Source of the DNA: Aestuariimicrobium sp. p3-SID1156
Lineage (GTDB): Bacteria; Actinomycetota; Actinomycetes; Propionibacteriales; Propionibacteriaceae
Assembly: GCF_025144225.1 (NCBI RefSeq)
Contig: NZ_JALXXB010000001.1
Coordinates: 186,001 to 250,000 of the forward strand
Direction of reading: 5' to 3'
Length of the DNA: 64,000 bases
Shown here piece after piece: positions 1 through 7,440 of the stretch. The notes beneath the pieces are model-generated. The model had not been told where the DNA came from. It saw only the letters and a program-made list of their open reading frames with translations, and did not search any database. How positions within the stretch are numbered: position 1 is the first letter of the stretch; each line of letters begins with the position of its first letter. The position numbers were made by a program, and so were the translations under genes.

Positions 1-146
1 ACCCACACCGCGCCACCGGTGATCCCGGCGATGCGTCCGGCGAGAACGTAGACCCCGGCACCGAGCACATCACCGAGGATGAAGAAGAACAGCCCTGTCG
101 TGGTCACCGACCGACGCAGGCTGGTCGGTGGATCTGTCACAGTCAT
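1..146 (-). CDS. APC-family amino-acid permease, N-terminal part (cut by window edge)
   Basis: Only the first 48 codons lie in the window; the gene continues beyond base 1. The translation begins MTVTDPPTSLRRS and runs into a first membrane segment containing GDVLGAGVYVLAG, the glycine-rich unwound helix 1 typical of amino acid-polyamine-organocation transporters, followed by the start of helix 2 (GGAVW). A GGAGAAG ribosome site lies just upstream of the ATG at 146. Function would be proton-coupled uptake or exchange of an amino acid; substrate cannot be told from this fragment. It is transcribed away from the SRPBCC gene at 486, so the 340 bp between them is a divergent promoter region. Confidence 0.72.
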   Translation of the reverse strand, partial: MTVTDPPTSLRRSVTTTGLFFFILGDVLGAGVYVLAGRIAGITGGAVW

Positions 147-485
147 GTCTTCTCCCGCATCCTTTGTCAGCCGAGCCGCACCTCCAGGGAAGGCGGAATT
201 GTCGCTGACGCTACAGAGGCAGCGCACGTGCGGCAGCGGCACTATCCGGTTCCATCCCAAAGGGTGGCCGGACTGGCTGGGGAAGGTGATCGCCGCCCGG
301 GCTTGATCGGGGTCCACTAGCTTGGGCTGGGCGGGGAATGACCGAGACCCACCAGCGGCTGGGCGGCGCCGAGCCGTCCGAATGGAGTACATCGCGATGT
401 CTGGGAAGCGTGGCACGGCCAGACGGACCACCCCCGGGGCATCCCCACGTCGCCATCGCCGCATCCCACCAGGAGGAACGACACC
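147..485. other. Divergent intergenic region, no gene seen
   Basis: About 340 bp separate the permease start (146, minus) from the SRPBCC start (486, plus). Open frames here are short and overlap one another on both strands with no recognisable protein. The region must carry both promoters; I could not single out a convincing operator. Confidence 0.4.
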
Positions 486-932
486 ATGAGCACCACCCGT
501 CGCGAAGTCAAGGCCCCACCCGAAGAGGTGTGGAGCGTCCTGTCCGATGGATGGCTCTACGCGATCTGGGTCGTGGGGGCCGCGCGCATGCGCAACGTCG
601 ATGACCACTGGCCCGCCGTCGGGGCGCGGCTGCACCACTCGGTCGGCGTCTGGCCCGCCCTGATCGACGACGACACCGAGGTGCTCGAGGTCGACCCCGG
701 GCGCCGACTCAAACTGCGCGGCCGCGGCTGGCCGGCCGGTGAGGCCGCCATCATCATCACCCTCACGCCCTCGGCAAGGGGCACGGTCGTGGAGATCGAG
801 GAGGATGCCGTCAAGGGCCCCGGCCTGCTGGTCCCGAAGCTGGTGCGCACCGGCATGCTTCACTGGCGCAACACCGAGACCTTGCGCAGACTGGGCAACA
901 TCGTGGAGAACAGGAAGCATCGTGGCGCCTGA
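486..932 (+). CDS. SRPBCC (START/Bet v1-like) family protein
   Basis: A 148-residue single-domain protein. The N-terminus (TRREVKAPPEEVWSVLSDG) and the pattern of alternating strands ending in a long C-terminal helix are those of the SRPBCC / polyketide-cyclase-like superfamily, which binds hydrophobic ligands in a deep cavity. Actinobacterial homologues are often annotated as 'cyclase/dehydrase' without known substrate. A strong AGGAGG lies 9 nt before the ATG. The stop codon overlaps the GTG start of the next gene by 11 nt, so the two are almost certainly co-translated, and the flavoprotein is the likely functional partner. The ligand is unknown. Confidence 0.8.
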   Translation: MSTTRREVKAPPEEVWSVLSDGWLYAIWVVGAARMRNVDDHWPAVGARLHHSVGVWPALIDDDTEVLEVDPGRRLKLRGRGWPAGEAAIIITLTPSARGTVVEIEEDAVKGPGLLVPKLVRTGMLHWRNTETLRRLGNIVENRKHRGA

Positions 933-2535
933 CGCAGTCATCATTGGGGCCGGCCCCAACGGCCTGGTCGCCGCCAACGCCCTGGTCGACGCCGGCTGGT
1001 CAGTAGTAGTGCTCGAGGAACAACCCGCCGTCGGCGGCGCGGTGCGCAGCGACCGGTCCGTGCATGCCGACTACATCCACGACACCTTCAGTACCTTCTA
1101 CCCCTTGGCTGCCGCCTCCAGCACCATCCAGGGTTTCCGCCTGGAGGACCACGGGTTGCGGTGGGTCCACGCAGACGCCGTCCTGGGCCATCCGCAGGGT
1201 GACGGCACGTGGGCGATCCTGCATCGGGACCGCAACGTGACCGCCGCCTTGTTGGAAGAGCAGACCCCCGGTGACGGGGAGGCCTGGCTTGCCCTGTGCG
1301 CCGAGTGGGACCGCATTGGGGACGCGCTCATCGGCGCCCTGCTCTCCCCCTTCCCGCCGCTGCGCCACGGCCTGCGGGCCCTGCTCACCCTGCCTTCGGT
1401 CGGCGGGCTGGACTTCGTGCGCACCGCCGTGGCCCCCGCCACCGATCTGGTACGCACGCGGTTTCGAGGGGATGCCGCCCGCCTGCTGCTCGCCGGCAAC
1501 GCGGGCCACGCCGACATCCCGCTGGACGGGTCGGGTTCCGGCTTCATGGGGCTGTTCATGTGCATGCTGGGCCAGACCGTCGGGTTCCCGGTACCCGAAG
1601 GTGGAGCCGGCGCGCTCACCCAGGCCCTGGCCTCCCGATTGACCTCGCGGGGAGGCGAGATTCGCTGCCACAGCCGGGTCGACCGCATCCTGACCACTTC
1701 CGGGCGGGCCGTCGGCGTCCAGCTTGCCGACGGTGAACGGGTAGCAGCCGGGCGCGCTGTGGTCGCCGACGTGATCGCGTCCAAGCTGTACGGCGGGCTC
1801 GTGCCCGAGGACGAACTGCCCGCCCGAGTGGTCCGAGCGATGCGCGGCTTCACCCTGGACGCCGCGACCATCAAGGTCGACTGGGCCCTGGACCGGCGGG
1901 TGCCCTGGCGGCAGCCCCCGCCCCATGACCCCGGCACGGTGCACATCGCCGACTCCTTCAGCCAGATGTCGGAAGCCCTCAGCCAGGTTGCCGCCGGGGC
2001 CATTCCCGCCAAGCCCTTCATGCTGGCCGGCCAGATGACCACCACCGACCCCACCCGCTCCCCGGAGGGCACGGAATCGTTCTGGGCCTACACCCACGTG
2101 CCCCAGCAGGTCGAGCGCGACGCCGGTGATGGCAGCGTCCGCGGAACCTGGGACCGCGACGACTGCGAGCGGATGGCAGATCGCATGCAGGCGCGGTTGG
2201 AGGAACAAGCTCCCGGTTTCAGCGACCGGATCGTCGCCCGCCGCGTCCTGGGGCCCCGCGACATGGAAGCGATGAACGCCAACCTCCAGGGTGGCGCAAT
2301 CAACGGTGGCACCGCGCAGCTGCAACAACAGCTCATCTTCCGGCCCATTCCCGGACTCGGACGCGCCGAGACCCCGATCCGGGGGCTCTACCTGGGGTCC
2401 GCGTCGGCCCACCCCGGCGGCGGCGTACACGGGGCCGCAGGGATGAACGCGGCTCGGGCGGCCCTGTGGCACCATCGGCTCGGGGCACCCCGACGGCTGC
2501 TGGGTTCCGGCTGGGGTTCGGGGAGGCCCGACTGA
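922..2535 (+). CDS. Phytoene-dehydrogenase-like FAD/NAD(P)-binding oxidoreductase
   Basis: A 537-residue flavoprotein of the COG1233 (phytoene desaturase / carotenoid isomerase-like) group. The Rossmann dinucleotide motif GAGPNGLVAANAL occupies residues ~9-21, followed by the acidic end of strand 2 (VVVLEEQPAVGGAVRS). Near the C-terminus, LYLGSASAHPGGGVHGAAG is the second FAD-contact motif diagnostic of the family. GTG at 922 is chosen because it places the dinucleotide motif at the extreme N-terminus, as in relatives, and because AGGAAG precedes it; the reading frame extends further upstream but only through the SRPBCC gene. It may oxidise or isomerise a polyprenoid or other hydrophobic substrate; no carotenoid genes are adjacent, so the substrate is open. 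Confidence 0.82.
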   Translation: MAPDAVIIGAGPNGLVAANALVDAGWSVVVLEEQPAVGGAVRSDRSVHADYIHDTFSTFYPLAAASSTIQGFRLEDHGLRWVHADAVLGHPQGDGTWAILHRDRNVTAALLEEQTPGDGEAWLALCAEWDRIGDALIGALLSPFPPLRHGLRALLTLPSVGGLDFVRTAVAPATDLVRTRFRGDAARLLLAGNAGHADIPLDGSGSGFMGLFMCMLGQTVGFPVPEGGAGALTQALASRLTSRGGEIRCHSRVDRILTTSGRAVGVQLADGERVAAGRAVVADVIASKLYGGLVPEDELPARVVRAMRGFTLDAATIKVDWALDRRVPWRQPPPHDPGTVHIADSFSQMSEALSQVAAGAIPAKPFMLAGQMTTTDPTRSPEGTESFWAYTHVPQQVERDAGDGSVRGTWDRDDCERMADRMQARLEEQAPGFSDRIVARRVLGPRDMEAMNANLQGGAINGGTAQLQQQLIFRPIPGLGRAETPIRGLYLGSASAHPGGGVHGAAGMNAARAALWHHRLGAPRRLLGSGWGSGRPD

Positions 2536-2591
2536 GGCGGCAGCATGCGGATCAGTGCCCCCCGGCAGATTCTGGCCCACCCCGTGGACCA

Positions 2592-2957
2592 TCACAGCGT
2601 GAGTGCGCGGGCGATCGCGTCGCTGATCGCCAGGTCGGACGCCCGGAGTCGGCGGGCGGCCGCCACGTACTCGGCGGTGAGTTCGGCGAGAGCCGGGTTG
2701 GTCACGCGCTCAGGGCGTCCCGTGACGGTGGTGCCGGCGCCGCGTGCCGTGGCGACGAGTCCGGCGGATTCCAGCTCCTTGTAGGCGCGGGCCACCGTGC
2801 CCGGTGCGATGCCGAGGTCGCGGGCCAGCTGGCGGACAGGCGGGATGCGCGTCCCCGCGGCCAGCGCGCCGGTGGCGATGGCCGCCTCGATCTGGCTACG
2901 GAGCTGTTCGAAAGGCGGCGTCGGGTCGTCAGGACGGATGTGGATCGCGAGAGCCAT
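2592..2957 (-). CDS. GntR-family regulator, short YtrA-like type
   Basis: A 121-residue protein with an N-terminal winged helix-turn-helix (PPFEQLRSQIEAAIATG, then PVRQLARDLGIAPGTVARAY, residues ~14-60) and only a short helical tail instead of a ligand-binding domain, as in YtrA-type GntR regulators that control adjacent membrane transport genes. Its ATG overlaps the stop codon of the upstream membrane protein (TGATG), so they form a translationally coupled operon. Two near-identical 22-bp repeats in front of that operon (3802-3823 and 3843-3864) are the likely binding sites, suggesting autoregulation. Confidence 0.85.
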   Translation of the reverse strand: MALAIHIRPDDPTPPFEQLRSQIEAAIATGALAAGTRIPPVRQLARDLGIAPGTVARAYKELESAGLVATARGAGTTVTGRPERVTNPALAELTAEYVAAARRLRASDLAISDAIARALTL

Positions 2958-3790
2958 CAGCGCACCAGCTTCCCGCGTCCCGGGACCAGGAGGACCGAGA
3001 AGGCCCAGGCGCAAGCGACCACACCCGTGACCGACGCGACCAACCACCACAGGCTGCCCCGGATCGACAGCAGCGAGCAGAAGACGAGGGTGCCGGCCAC
3101 TCCCGCAGTGACGGCCGCAATCATGGCTTCGATCGTTTCCCGGCGGGCGGCGTCGTCGACGGCGACGACCACCGGGTCGGCGCCATTGCGCGGGCGGCGC
3201 AGGGTGATGACGATGCCGAGCGCCAGCATGACCAGGCCGATGGCGAGCATGATGGCGATGGGGCCGGAGTAGAAGCTGCCCGGGAAGGGGCCCCAACTGG
3301 AGGTGCCCCCATCGGGGTGGACGGTGACATGCGCGCGGCCGTAACTGTAGGAGCTGGGGTCGGAGTCCTGTGTACCAAGTGCCCAGACCAGCAGCACGGC
3401 GAGCACCGCCAGGCAGGTGGCCAGTGTCGCGACCGGGCGCCACGAGATGTAGGAGGTATTGCTACGGGTCTCGAGAGAGGCGACGCCGTCGGTGCGGGCG
3501 CACCGCCAGACCCAGAGTTCGCCGCCGAGGAGCGCCAGGAGCATCCCGTAGGAGAAGAGCCCGGGGGCCATCATGAAGCCGCGTCCGAATCGCGAAGGCG
3601 TGACCATGGCCGCCAGCGCGATCAGTGCGGCGATGACCAGCCCCAACCAACGGGAAGTGAGCTGCAGGCTGCGCATCTGCCGCAGTGCAGGGTGGGTCAG
3701 CCGGTCAGGCAGGAGTCGCTGGCGACGCACCATCAGGGCGGGGGTCAGGATGAGGAGCAGGAGCGTGGTGGGCAGGACCGTCAGGGACAT
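2957..3790 (-). CDS. Multi-pass membrane protein coupled to GntR regulator
   Basis: About 277 residues with hydrophobic segments near residues 2-20, 47-68, 75-92, 120-140, 178-200 and two more close to the C-terminus, plus a polar extracytoplasmic loop containing SSYSYGRAHVTVHPDG. I do not recognise a named family; size and topology resemble the DUF1648-like or ABC-associated membrane proteins that accompany YtrA-type regulators, but no ATPase is adjacent. Start at 3790 (MSLTVLP) is preferred to an upstream ATG because GCGAGG lies at the right distance and because the upstream start would overlap the first operator-like repeat. Confidence 0.7.
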   Translation of the reverse strand: MSLTVLPTTLLLLILTPALMVRRQRLLPDRLTHPALRQMRSLQLTSRWLGLVIAALIALAAMVTPSRFGRGFMMAPGLFSYGMLLALLGGELWVWRCARTDGVASLETRSNTSYISWRPVATLATCLAVLAVLLVWALGTQDSDPSSYSYGRAHVTVHPDGGTSSWGPFPGSFYSGPIAIMLAIGLVMLALGIVITLRRPRNGADPVVVAVDDAARRETIEAMIAAVTAGVAGTLVFCSLLSIRGSLWWLVASVTGVVACAWAFSVLLVPGRGKLVR

Positions 3791-3801
3791 CGGAGCCTCG
3801 C

Positions 3802-3823
3802 TTGTATTGAAGGGTTGGTACAA
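3802..3823. promoter_or_regulatory. Operator-like repeat 1 (candidate GntR site)
   Basis: 22-bp element beginning TTGTATTGAA and ending TTGGTACAA, with inverted ends (TTGTA/TACAA, extended by one base on each side to CTTGTA/TACAAG). It lies directly upstream of the membrane protein-GntR operon and matches the element at 3843 at 18 of 22 positions. Confidence 0.55.
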
Positions 3824-3842
3824 GTCTGGGGTGTGCGGCGCC

Positions 3843-3864
3843 TTGTGTCAAGGGGTTGGTACAA
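3843..3864. promoter_or_regulatory. Operator-like repeat 2 (candidate GntR site)
   Basis: Second copy of the 22-bp element (TTGTGTCAAG ... TTGGTACAA), starting exactly 41 bp after the first, about four helical turns. It lies between the divergent starts of the GntR operon and thrC, so it may affect either. Confidence 0.5.
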
Positions 3865-3925
3865 CGCACGCGGGGCCCCATATCTCGTGCAACGCGGGAG
3901 GGGGCGGAGCCCAGTCCGGCCCGAC

Positions 3926-3931
3926 TAGGCT
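3926..3931 (+). promoter_or_regulatory. -10 box of thrC, leaderless type
   Basis: TAGGCT followed by six bases and then the ATG at 3938. The spacing puts the expected transcription start at or next to the start codon, so the mRNA would have no leader. Confidence 0.5.
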
Positions 3932-3937
3932 TGCCGC

Positions 3938-5377
3938 ATGCGCTATCGCTCCACCCGTGACATCGACGGTGAGACCGCGTCCTTCAGCGAGATCCTGCTG
4001 CGCGGGCTCGCTCCCGACGGCGGCCTCTACCTGCCAGTCGAATACCCCCGGGTGGACGCAGCGACCCTGCGCGAATGGCGTTCTGTGCTCCAGAACGAGG
4101 GCTACGCCGAACTCGGCTTCCGCGTCTTGAGCCTCTACATCGACGACATCCCCGCCGAGGACCTGCGCGGGATCTGCCAGCGTGCCTGGAATGGTGAGGT
4201 CTTCGCCACCGACGAGGTCGTGCCGGTCACCGAACTTCCCGAGGGCGGGATCTGGATCGCGCACCTCTCCGACGGGCCCACCGCCGCCTTCAAGGACATG
4301 GCGATGCAGTTGCTCGGCCAGCTCTTCGAGTACGAACTGGCCCGACGCGGAACCACGATCACCATTCTTGGCGCGACCAGCGGTGACACCGGCTCGGCCG
4401 CTGAGCACGCGATGCTCGGCCGCGAGGGCGTCGATGTCTTCATGCTCACCCCCGCCGGCCGGATGACCCCCTTCCAGCAGGCGCAGATGTTCAGCATCGA
4501 CGACCCGCACATCCACAATCTGGCCGTCGAGGGCGTCTTCGACGACTGCCAGGACCTGGTCAAGACCGTCATGGGAGACGCCGAGTTCAAGAAGCGCTAC
4601 CGCCTTGGTGCCGTGAACTCCATCAACTGGGGCCGCCTGCTCGCCCAGGTCGTCTACTACGTCGCCGCCTGGATCAAGGTCACCGAGCGTGAGGACCAGC
4701 AGGTCAGCTTCGCCGTCCCCACCGGCAACTTCGGCAACATCTGCGCCGGCCACATCGCCCGCGAGATGGGGCTGCCGATCAAGCACCTGGTGCTGGCCAC
4801 CAACGAGAATGACGTGCTGGACGAGTTCTTCCGCACCGGCCTCTACCGGCCCCGTTCCTCCCGGGAGACCGCAGAGACCTCGAGCCCCTCGATGGACATC
4901 TCGAAGGCGTCCAATGTCGAGCGGTTCGTCTTCGACCTGCTCGGACGCGACCCAGTCCGCCTGCGCAAGCGTTTCGTCGAACAGCTCGGCAATGACGGGG
5001 AGTTCAACCTTTCCCAGACCGGCGAGTTCGCCACCATCGAGCAGCGCCACGGCTTCGTCTCCGGCAGCTCCAGCCACGCTGATCGCATCATGACGATCCG
5101 CGCGCTGGCTGAAGAGGGCGTCCTGGTCGACCCCCACACCGCGGACGCCCTGCGCGTCGCGCGGGACCATCTCGGCACGGAGCCGATGGTGGTGCTGGAA
5201 ACGGCCCTTCCCGTGAAGTTCGCAGCCACCATTCAGGAGGCGACCGGGCAGGAACCGGAACTGCCGGAGCGCTTCGTGCCGATGATGGACGCACCGCGCC
5301 ACGTCGACCCGATGCCCAACGACGCGGCCGCGCTGAAGAAGTACATCGCCGAGCGGGTTTCGCCGCAAGGCAGCTGA
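3938..5377 (+). CDS. thrC: Threonine synthase
   Basis: 479 residues, the length of the long bacterial/fungal type of threonine synthase. It opens MRYRSTRDIDGETASFSEIL and has the family N-terminal GLAPDGGLYLP motif. The pyridoxal-phosphate lysine is in TAAFKDMAMQLLG (about residue 117), and the phosphate-binding glycine-rich turn ATSGDTGSAAEHA follows. The enzyme converts O-phosphohomoserine to threonine in the cytoplasm. No other threonine-pathway genes are adjacent, so it is transcribed alone, apparently from a leaderless promoter. Confidence 0.95.
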   Translation: MRYRSTRDIDGETASFSEILLRGLAPDGGLYLPVEYPRVDAATLREWRSVLQNEGYAELGFRVLSLYIDDIPAEDLRGICQRAWNGEVFATDEVVPVTELPEGGIWIAHLSDGPTAAFKDMAMQLLGQLFEYELARRGTTITILGATSGDTGSAAEHAMLGREGVDVFMLTPAGRMTPFQQAQMFSIDDPHIHNLAVEGVFDDCQDLVKTVMGDAEFKKRYRLGAVNSINWGRLLAQVVYYVAAWIKVTEREDQQVSFAVPTGNFGNICAGHIAREMGLPIKHLVLATNENDVLDEFFRTGLYRPRSSRETAETSSPSMDISKASNVERFVFDLLGRDPVRLRKRFVEQLGNDGEFNLSQTGEFATIEQRHGFVSGSSSHADRIMTIRALAEEGVLVDPHTADALRVARDHLGTEPMVVLETALPVKFAATIQEATGQEPELPERFVPMMDAPRHVDPMPNDAAALKKYIAERVSPQGS

Positions 5378-5451
5378 CCGGTAGAGTGGCCCCTTGGTCC
5401 GTGCCCATCGGGGGTACTGGGCCAAGGCATACGCCCTCCTGCTACGGGAAC

Positions 5452-5470
5452 GTCTCGTGGCCGTTGAGAC
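5452..5470 (+). promoter_or_regulatory. Hairpin in the rpsF leader (possible S6:S18 site)
   Basis: A GTCTC/GAGAC stem encloses the loop GTGGCCGTT 20 nt before the rpsF start. rpsF operons in many bacteria carry a leader structure with an exposed CCG that binds the S6:S18 dimer and represses the operon. The position and exposed CCG fit, but the fold was judged by eye. Confidence 0.3.
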
Positions 5471-5490
5471 CAGAGGAGGTGGAGTCGCGC

Positions 5491-5781
5491 ATGCGCAAGT
5501 ACGAAGTCATGGTCATCATTGACCCCGACGTTGACGATCGCCAGGTCACTCCGCTTGTGGAGAAGCACCTGAAGACCATCACTGATGGCCAGGGCACCGT
5601 TGACAACATGGATGTCTGGGGCCGCAAGCGCCTCGCCTACGACATCAACAAGAAGTCTGAAGGCACCTACGTCGTGCTGAACCTGACCTGTGAGCCTGCC
5701 GTCGTCCAGGAGATGGACCGTCTGATGACGATCGACGAGCAGATCATGCGGACCAAGGTTCTGCGTCCGGACGCCCACTGA
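5491..5781 (+). CDS. rpsF: 30S ribosomal protein S6
   Basis: 96 residues, the normal size for bacterial S6. MRKYEVMVIIDPDVD at the N-terminus and VDNMDVWGRKRLAYDINKKS in the middle are signature stretches; the C-terminus VLRPDAH lacks an extended acidic tail. S6 binds 16S rRNA with S18 in the central domain of the 30S subunit. The ATG at 5491 is preceded by AGGAGG/GGAG. First gene of rpsF-ssb-rpsR-rplI; the start of ssb is 140 bp further on. Confidence 0.96.
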   Translation: MRKYEVMVIIDPDVDDRQVTPLVEKHLKTITDGQGTVDNMDVWGRKRLAYDINKKSEGTYVVLNLTCEPAVVQEMDRLMTIDEQIMRTKVLRPDAH

Positions 5782-5920
5782 GCTTCTGCATCCGGAAAAG
5801 CCTGTGGACAACCCGCAGGCATCCACAGGGTTGGGGTAGGGCGCACTTTCTGTCAGCCCCCGTGGCAGGCTGAATCCAGCACCCGGATCCCCACCCCACG
5901 TCCGACTTGGAGACTGAATC
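5782..5920. other. Spacer with DnaA-box-like words
   Basis: Between rpsF and ssb. It contains TGTGGACAA (about 5802-5812) and ATCCACAGGG (about 5820-5830), a pair of DnaA-box-like words in opposite orientation, then a small inverted repeat (TCAGCC ... GGCTGA) around 5854-5873 that could attenuate or process the operon transcript. Confidence 0.4.
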
Positions 5921-6460
5921 ATGGCAGGCGAAACCCCCATCACCCTCATTGGCAACCTGACGGCAGATCCCGATCTGCGGTTCACCCCGTCTGGTGCGGC
6001 CGTGGCCAACTTCACCGTGGCCTCGACCCCCCGCACCTTCGATCGCCAGACCAATGAGTGGAAGGACGGGGATGCCATGTTCCTGAACTGCTCGGTGTGG
6101 CGTGGTGCGGCCGAGAACGTTGCCGAATCCCTCCAGAAGGGGATGCGTGTGATCGTGAACGGCCGCCTGAAGTCACGCAGCTACGAGACCCGCGAGGGTG
6201 AGAAGCGCACCGTGTTCGAGGTTGATGTCGACGAGGTCGGTCCCTCGCTCCGTTACGCGACCGCCAAGGTCACCCGCACCCAGGGTGGCGGCCAGGGCGG
6301 CGGCAACTGGGGCGGCGGCAACCAGGGCGGAGGCAGCTGGAACAACAACCAGTCCTCCGGCGGTGGCGACAACTGGTCGTCCTCTGGTGGCCAGGGTGGC
6401 AACCGCGGCGGCGGGCAGGACCCCTGGGCCCAGGCCCAGAGCGACGAGCCCCCGTTCTGA
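5921..6460 (+). CDS. ssb: Single-stranded DNA-binding protein
   Basis: 179 residues: an N-terminal OB fold ([19 protein letters not shown], then [17 protein letters not shown]) of about 115 residues, a glycine/asparagine/serine-rich flexible linker (~residues 120-165) and the conserved acidic tip DEPPF that recruits replication and repair proteins. It coats single-stranded DNA at forks. It sits between rpsF and rpsR, the usual bacterial arrangement. TTGGAG precedes the ATG. Confidence 0.96.
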   Translation: MAGETPITLIGNLTADPDLRFTPSGAAVANFTVASTPRTFDRQTNEWKDGDAMFLNCSVWRGAAENVAESLQKGMRVIVNGRLKSRSYETREGEKRTVFEVDVDEVGPSLRYATAKVTRTQGGGQGGGNWGGGNQGGGSWNNNQSSGGGDNWSSSGGQGGNRGGGQDPWAQAQSDEPPF

Positions 6461-6537
6461 GCGGTCAGGCACTGGCCTGAACCACCCACGTCCAACCATT
6501 CCGGTGAAAGCCGGGCTCTGAAAAGGAGAGCACCACA

Positions 6538-6777
6538 ATGGCCGGTCCACAGCGCAAGCCTGTGAACAAGAAGAAGATCGTTCCGATGAAGTCCGTCAAG
6601 CTGGGCTCCGTCGACTACAAGGACACCGCAACCCTGCGGAAGTTCATCAGCGAGCGCGGCAAGATCCGTGCCCGCCGTGTCACCGGACTGTCGGTCCAGG
6701 AGCAGCGCAAGGTCGCCATCGCGATCAAGAACGCCCGCGAACTGGCCCTGCTGCCCTACGCCTCGACTGCTCGCTGA
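6538..6777 (+). CDS. rpsR: 30S ribosomal protein S18, cysteine-free form
   Basis: 79 residues with the S18 core [19 protein letters not shown] and RARRVTGL and the C-terminal [10 protein letters not shown]. The CxxC and later Cys/His that bind zinc in many actinobacterial S18 proteins are absent: the N-terminal region reads [15 protein letters not shown] and the protein has no cysteine at all. It is therefore the zinc-independent (C-minus) type, here in the canonical operon position rather than in a Zur-regulated cluster. AAAGGAG precedes the ATG. Confidence 0.95.
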   Translation: MAGPQRKPVNKKKIVPMKSVKLGSVDYKDTATLRKFISERGKIRARRVTGLSVQEQRKVAIAIKNARELALLPYASTAR

Positions 6778-6791
6778 GAAAGGACAGATTG

Positions 6792-7238
6792 ATGAAGCTC
6801 ATTCTGACTGCCCCGGTCGAGAAGCTGGGTGTCCCCGGCGACGTCGTCGAGGTCAAGGACGGCTACGGCCGCAACTACCTGCTGCCCCAGGGCCAGGCCA
6901 TCGCCTGGACCCGTGGTGCTGAGAAGCAGATCGAGGGCATCAAGCGCGCTCGCGACGCCCGTGAGATCCGCGGCCTGGAGCACGCCCAGCAGGTGCGCGC
7001 CCAGCTCGAGGAACTGAACGTCGAGCTGCCGGTTCGCGCCGGTGAGGCTGGCAGGCTGTTCGGTTCGGTGACCCCGGCCGAGATCGCTGCCGCCATCAAG
7101 AAGGCTGGCGGCCCCTCGGTCGACAAGCGCTCGATCGAGATCGCGAAGCCCATCAAGCTGGTCGGCTCGCACGTCGTCGGCATCAAGCTGCACGACGCCG
7201 TCACTGCGCACATCGCGCTGAACGTCGTCGCCGCCTGA
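6792..7238 (+). CDS. rplI: 50S ribosomal protein L9
   Basis: 148 residues. The N-terminal domain MKLILTAPVEKLGVPGDVVEVKDGYGRNYLLPQG is the classic L9 signature, followed by the long connecting helix and the C-terminal domain ending HIALNVVAA. L9 binds 23S rRNA near the L1 stalk and supports reading-frame fidelity. The ATG at 6792 is chosen over the TTG immediately upstream because AAAGGA lies at suitable spacing and MKLIL is the standard start. Last gene of the operon. Confidence 0.96.
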   Translation: MKLILTAPVEKLGVPGDVVEVKDGYGRNYLLPQGQAIAWTRGAEKQIEGIKRARDAREIRGLEHAQQVRAQLEELNVELPVRAGEAGRLFGSVTPAEIAAAIKKAGGPSVDKRSIEIAKPIKLVGSHVVGIKLHDAVTAHIALNVVAA

Positions 7239-7259
7239 GGCCTCGGACGCTGACAGTTT

Positions 7260-7292
7260 CCGGCCCCGATCCCATCATGGGAACGGGGCCGG
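7260..7292 (+). terminator. Terminator hairpin after rplI
   Basis: CCGGCCCCG pairs with CGGGGCCGG, with an inner CCC/GGG pair around ATCAT. The stem is very GC-rich and has no clear U-tract, as is common in actinobacteria. It closes the rpsF-rplI operon. Confidence 0.65.
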
Positions 7293-7428
7293 TCTGCATC
7301 TCACCGAGGTCCGAGCAGCAGGGCCGGGTGTGGTTGTTGAGCAGGGTTCCCGTGGGTGCACCGGACGCAGAGATGCGAACGTGCGCAGCGCGACCTCCTC
7401 GGCGTGGTGGCGCTCCATTCCTTCCGCC

Positions 7429-7434
7429 TAGTGT
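7429..7434 (+). promoter_or_regulatory. -10 box of mgtE, leaderless type
   Basis: TAGTGT, then six bases, then the ATG at 7441. The implied transcription start coincides with the start codon. Confidence 0.5.
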
Positions 7435-7440
7435 GGGGGC

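Noticed and set aside
1000..2595. Long open frame (over 500 codons) on the minus strand opposite the flavoprotein gene
   Set aside because: Its translation is rich in Gly/Pro/Arg/His with no fold or motif. It mirrors the codon pattern of the real gene, a usual effect of high GC at third positions.
3848..5425. 525-codon minus-strand frame opposite thrC
   Set aside because: It overlaps thrC along its whole length and has no recognisable motif; thrC is intact.
7293..7440. Possible magnesium-sensing leader before mgtE
   Set aside because: A -10 box six bases from the ATG implies a leaderless mRNA, and no M-box-like conserved core was seen.
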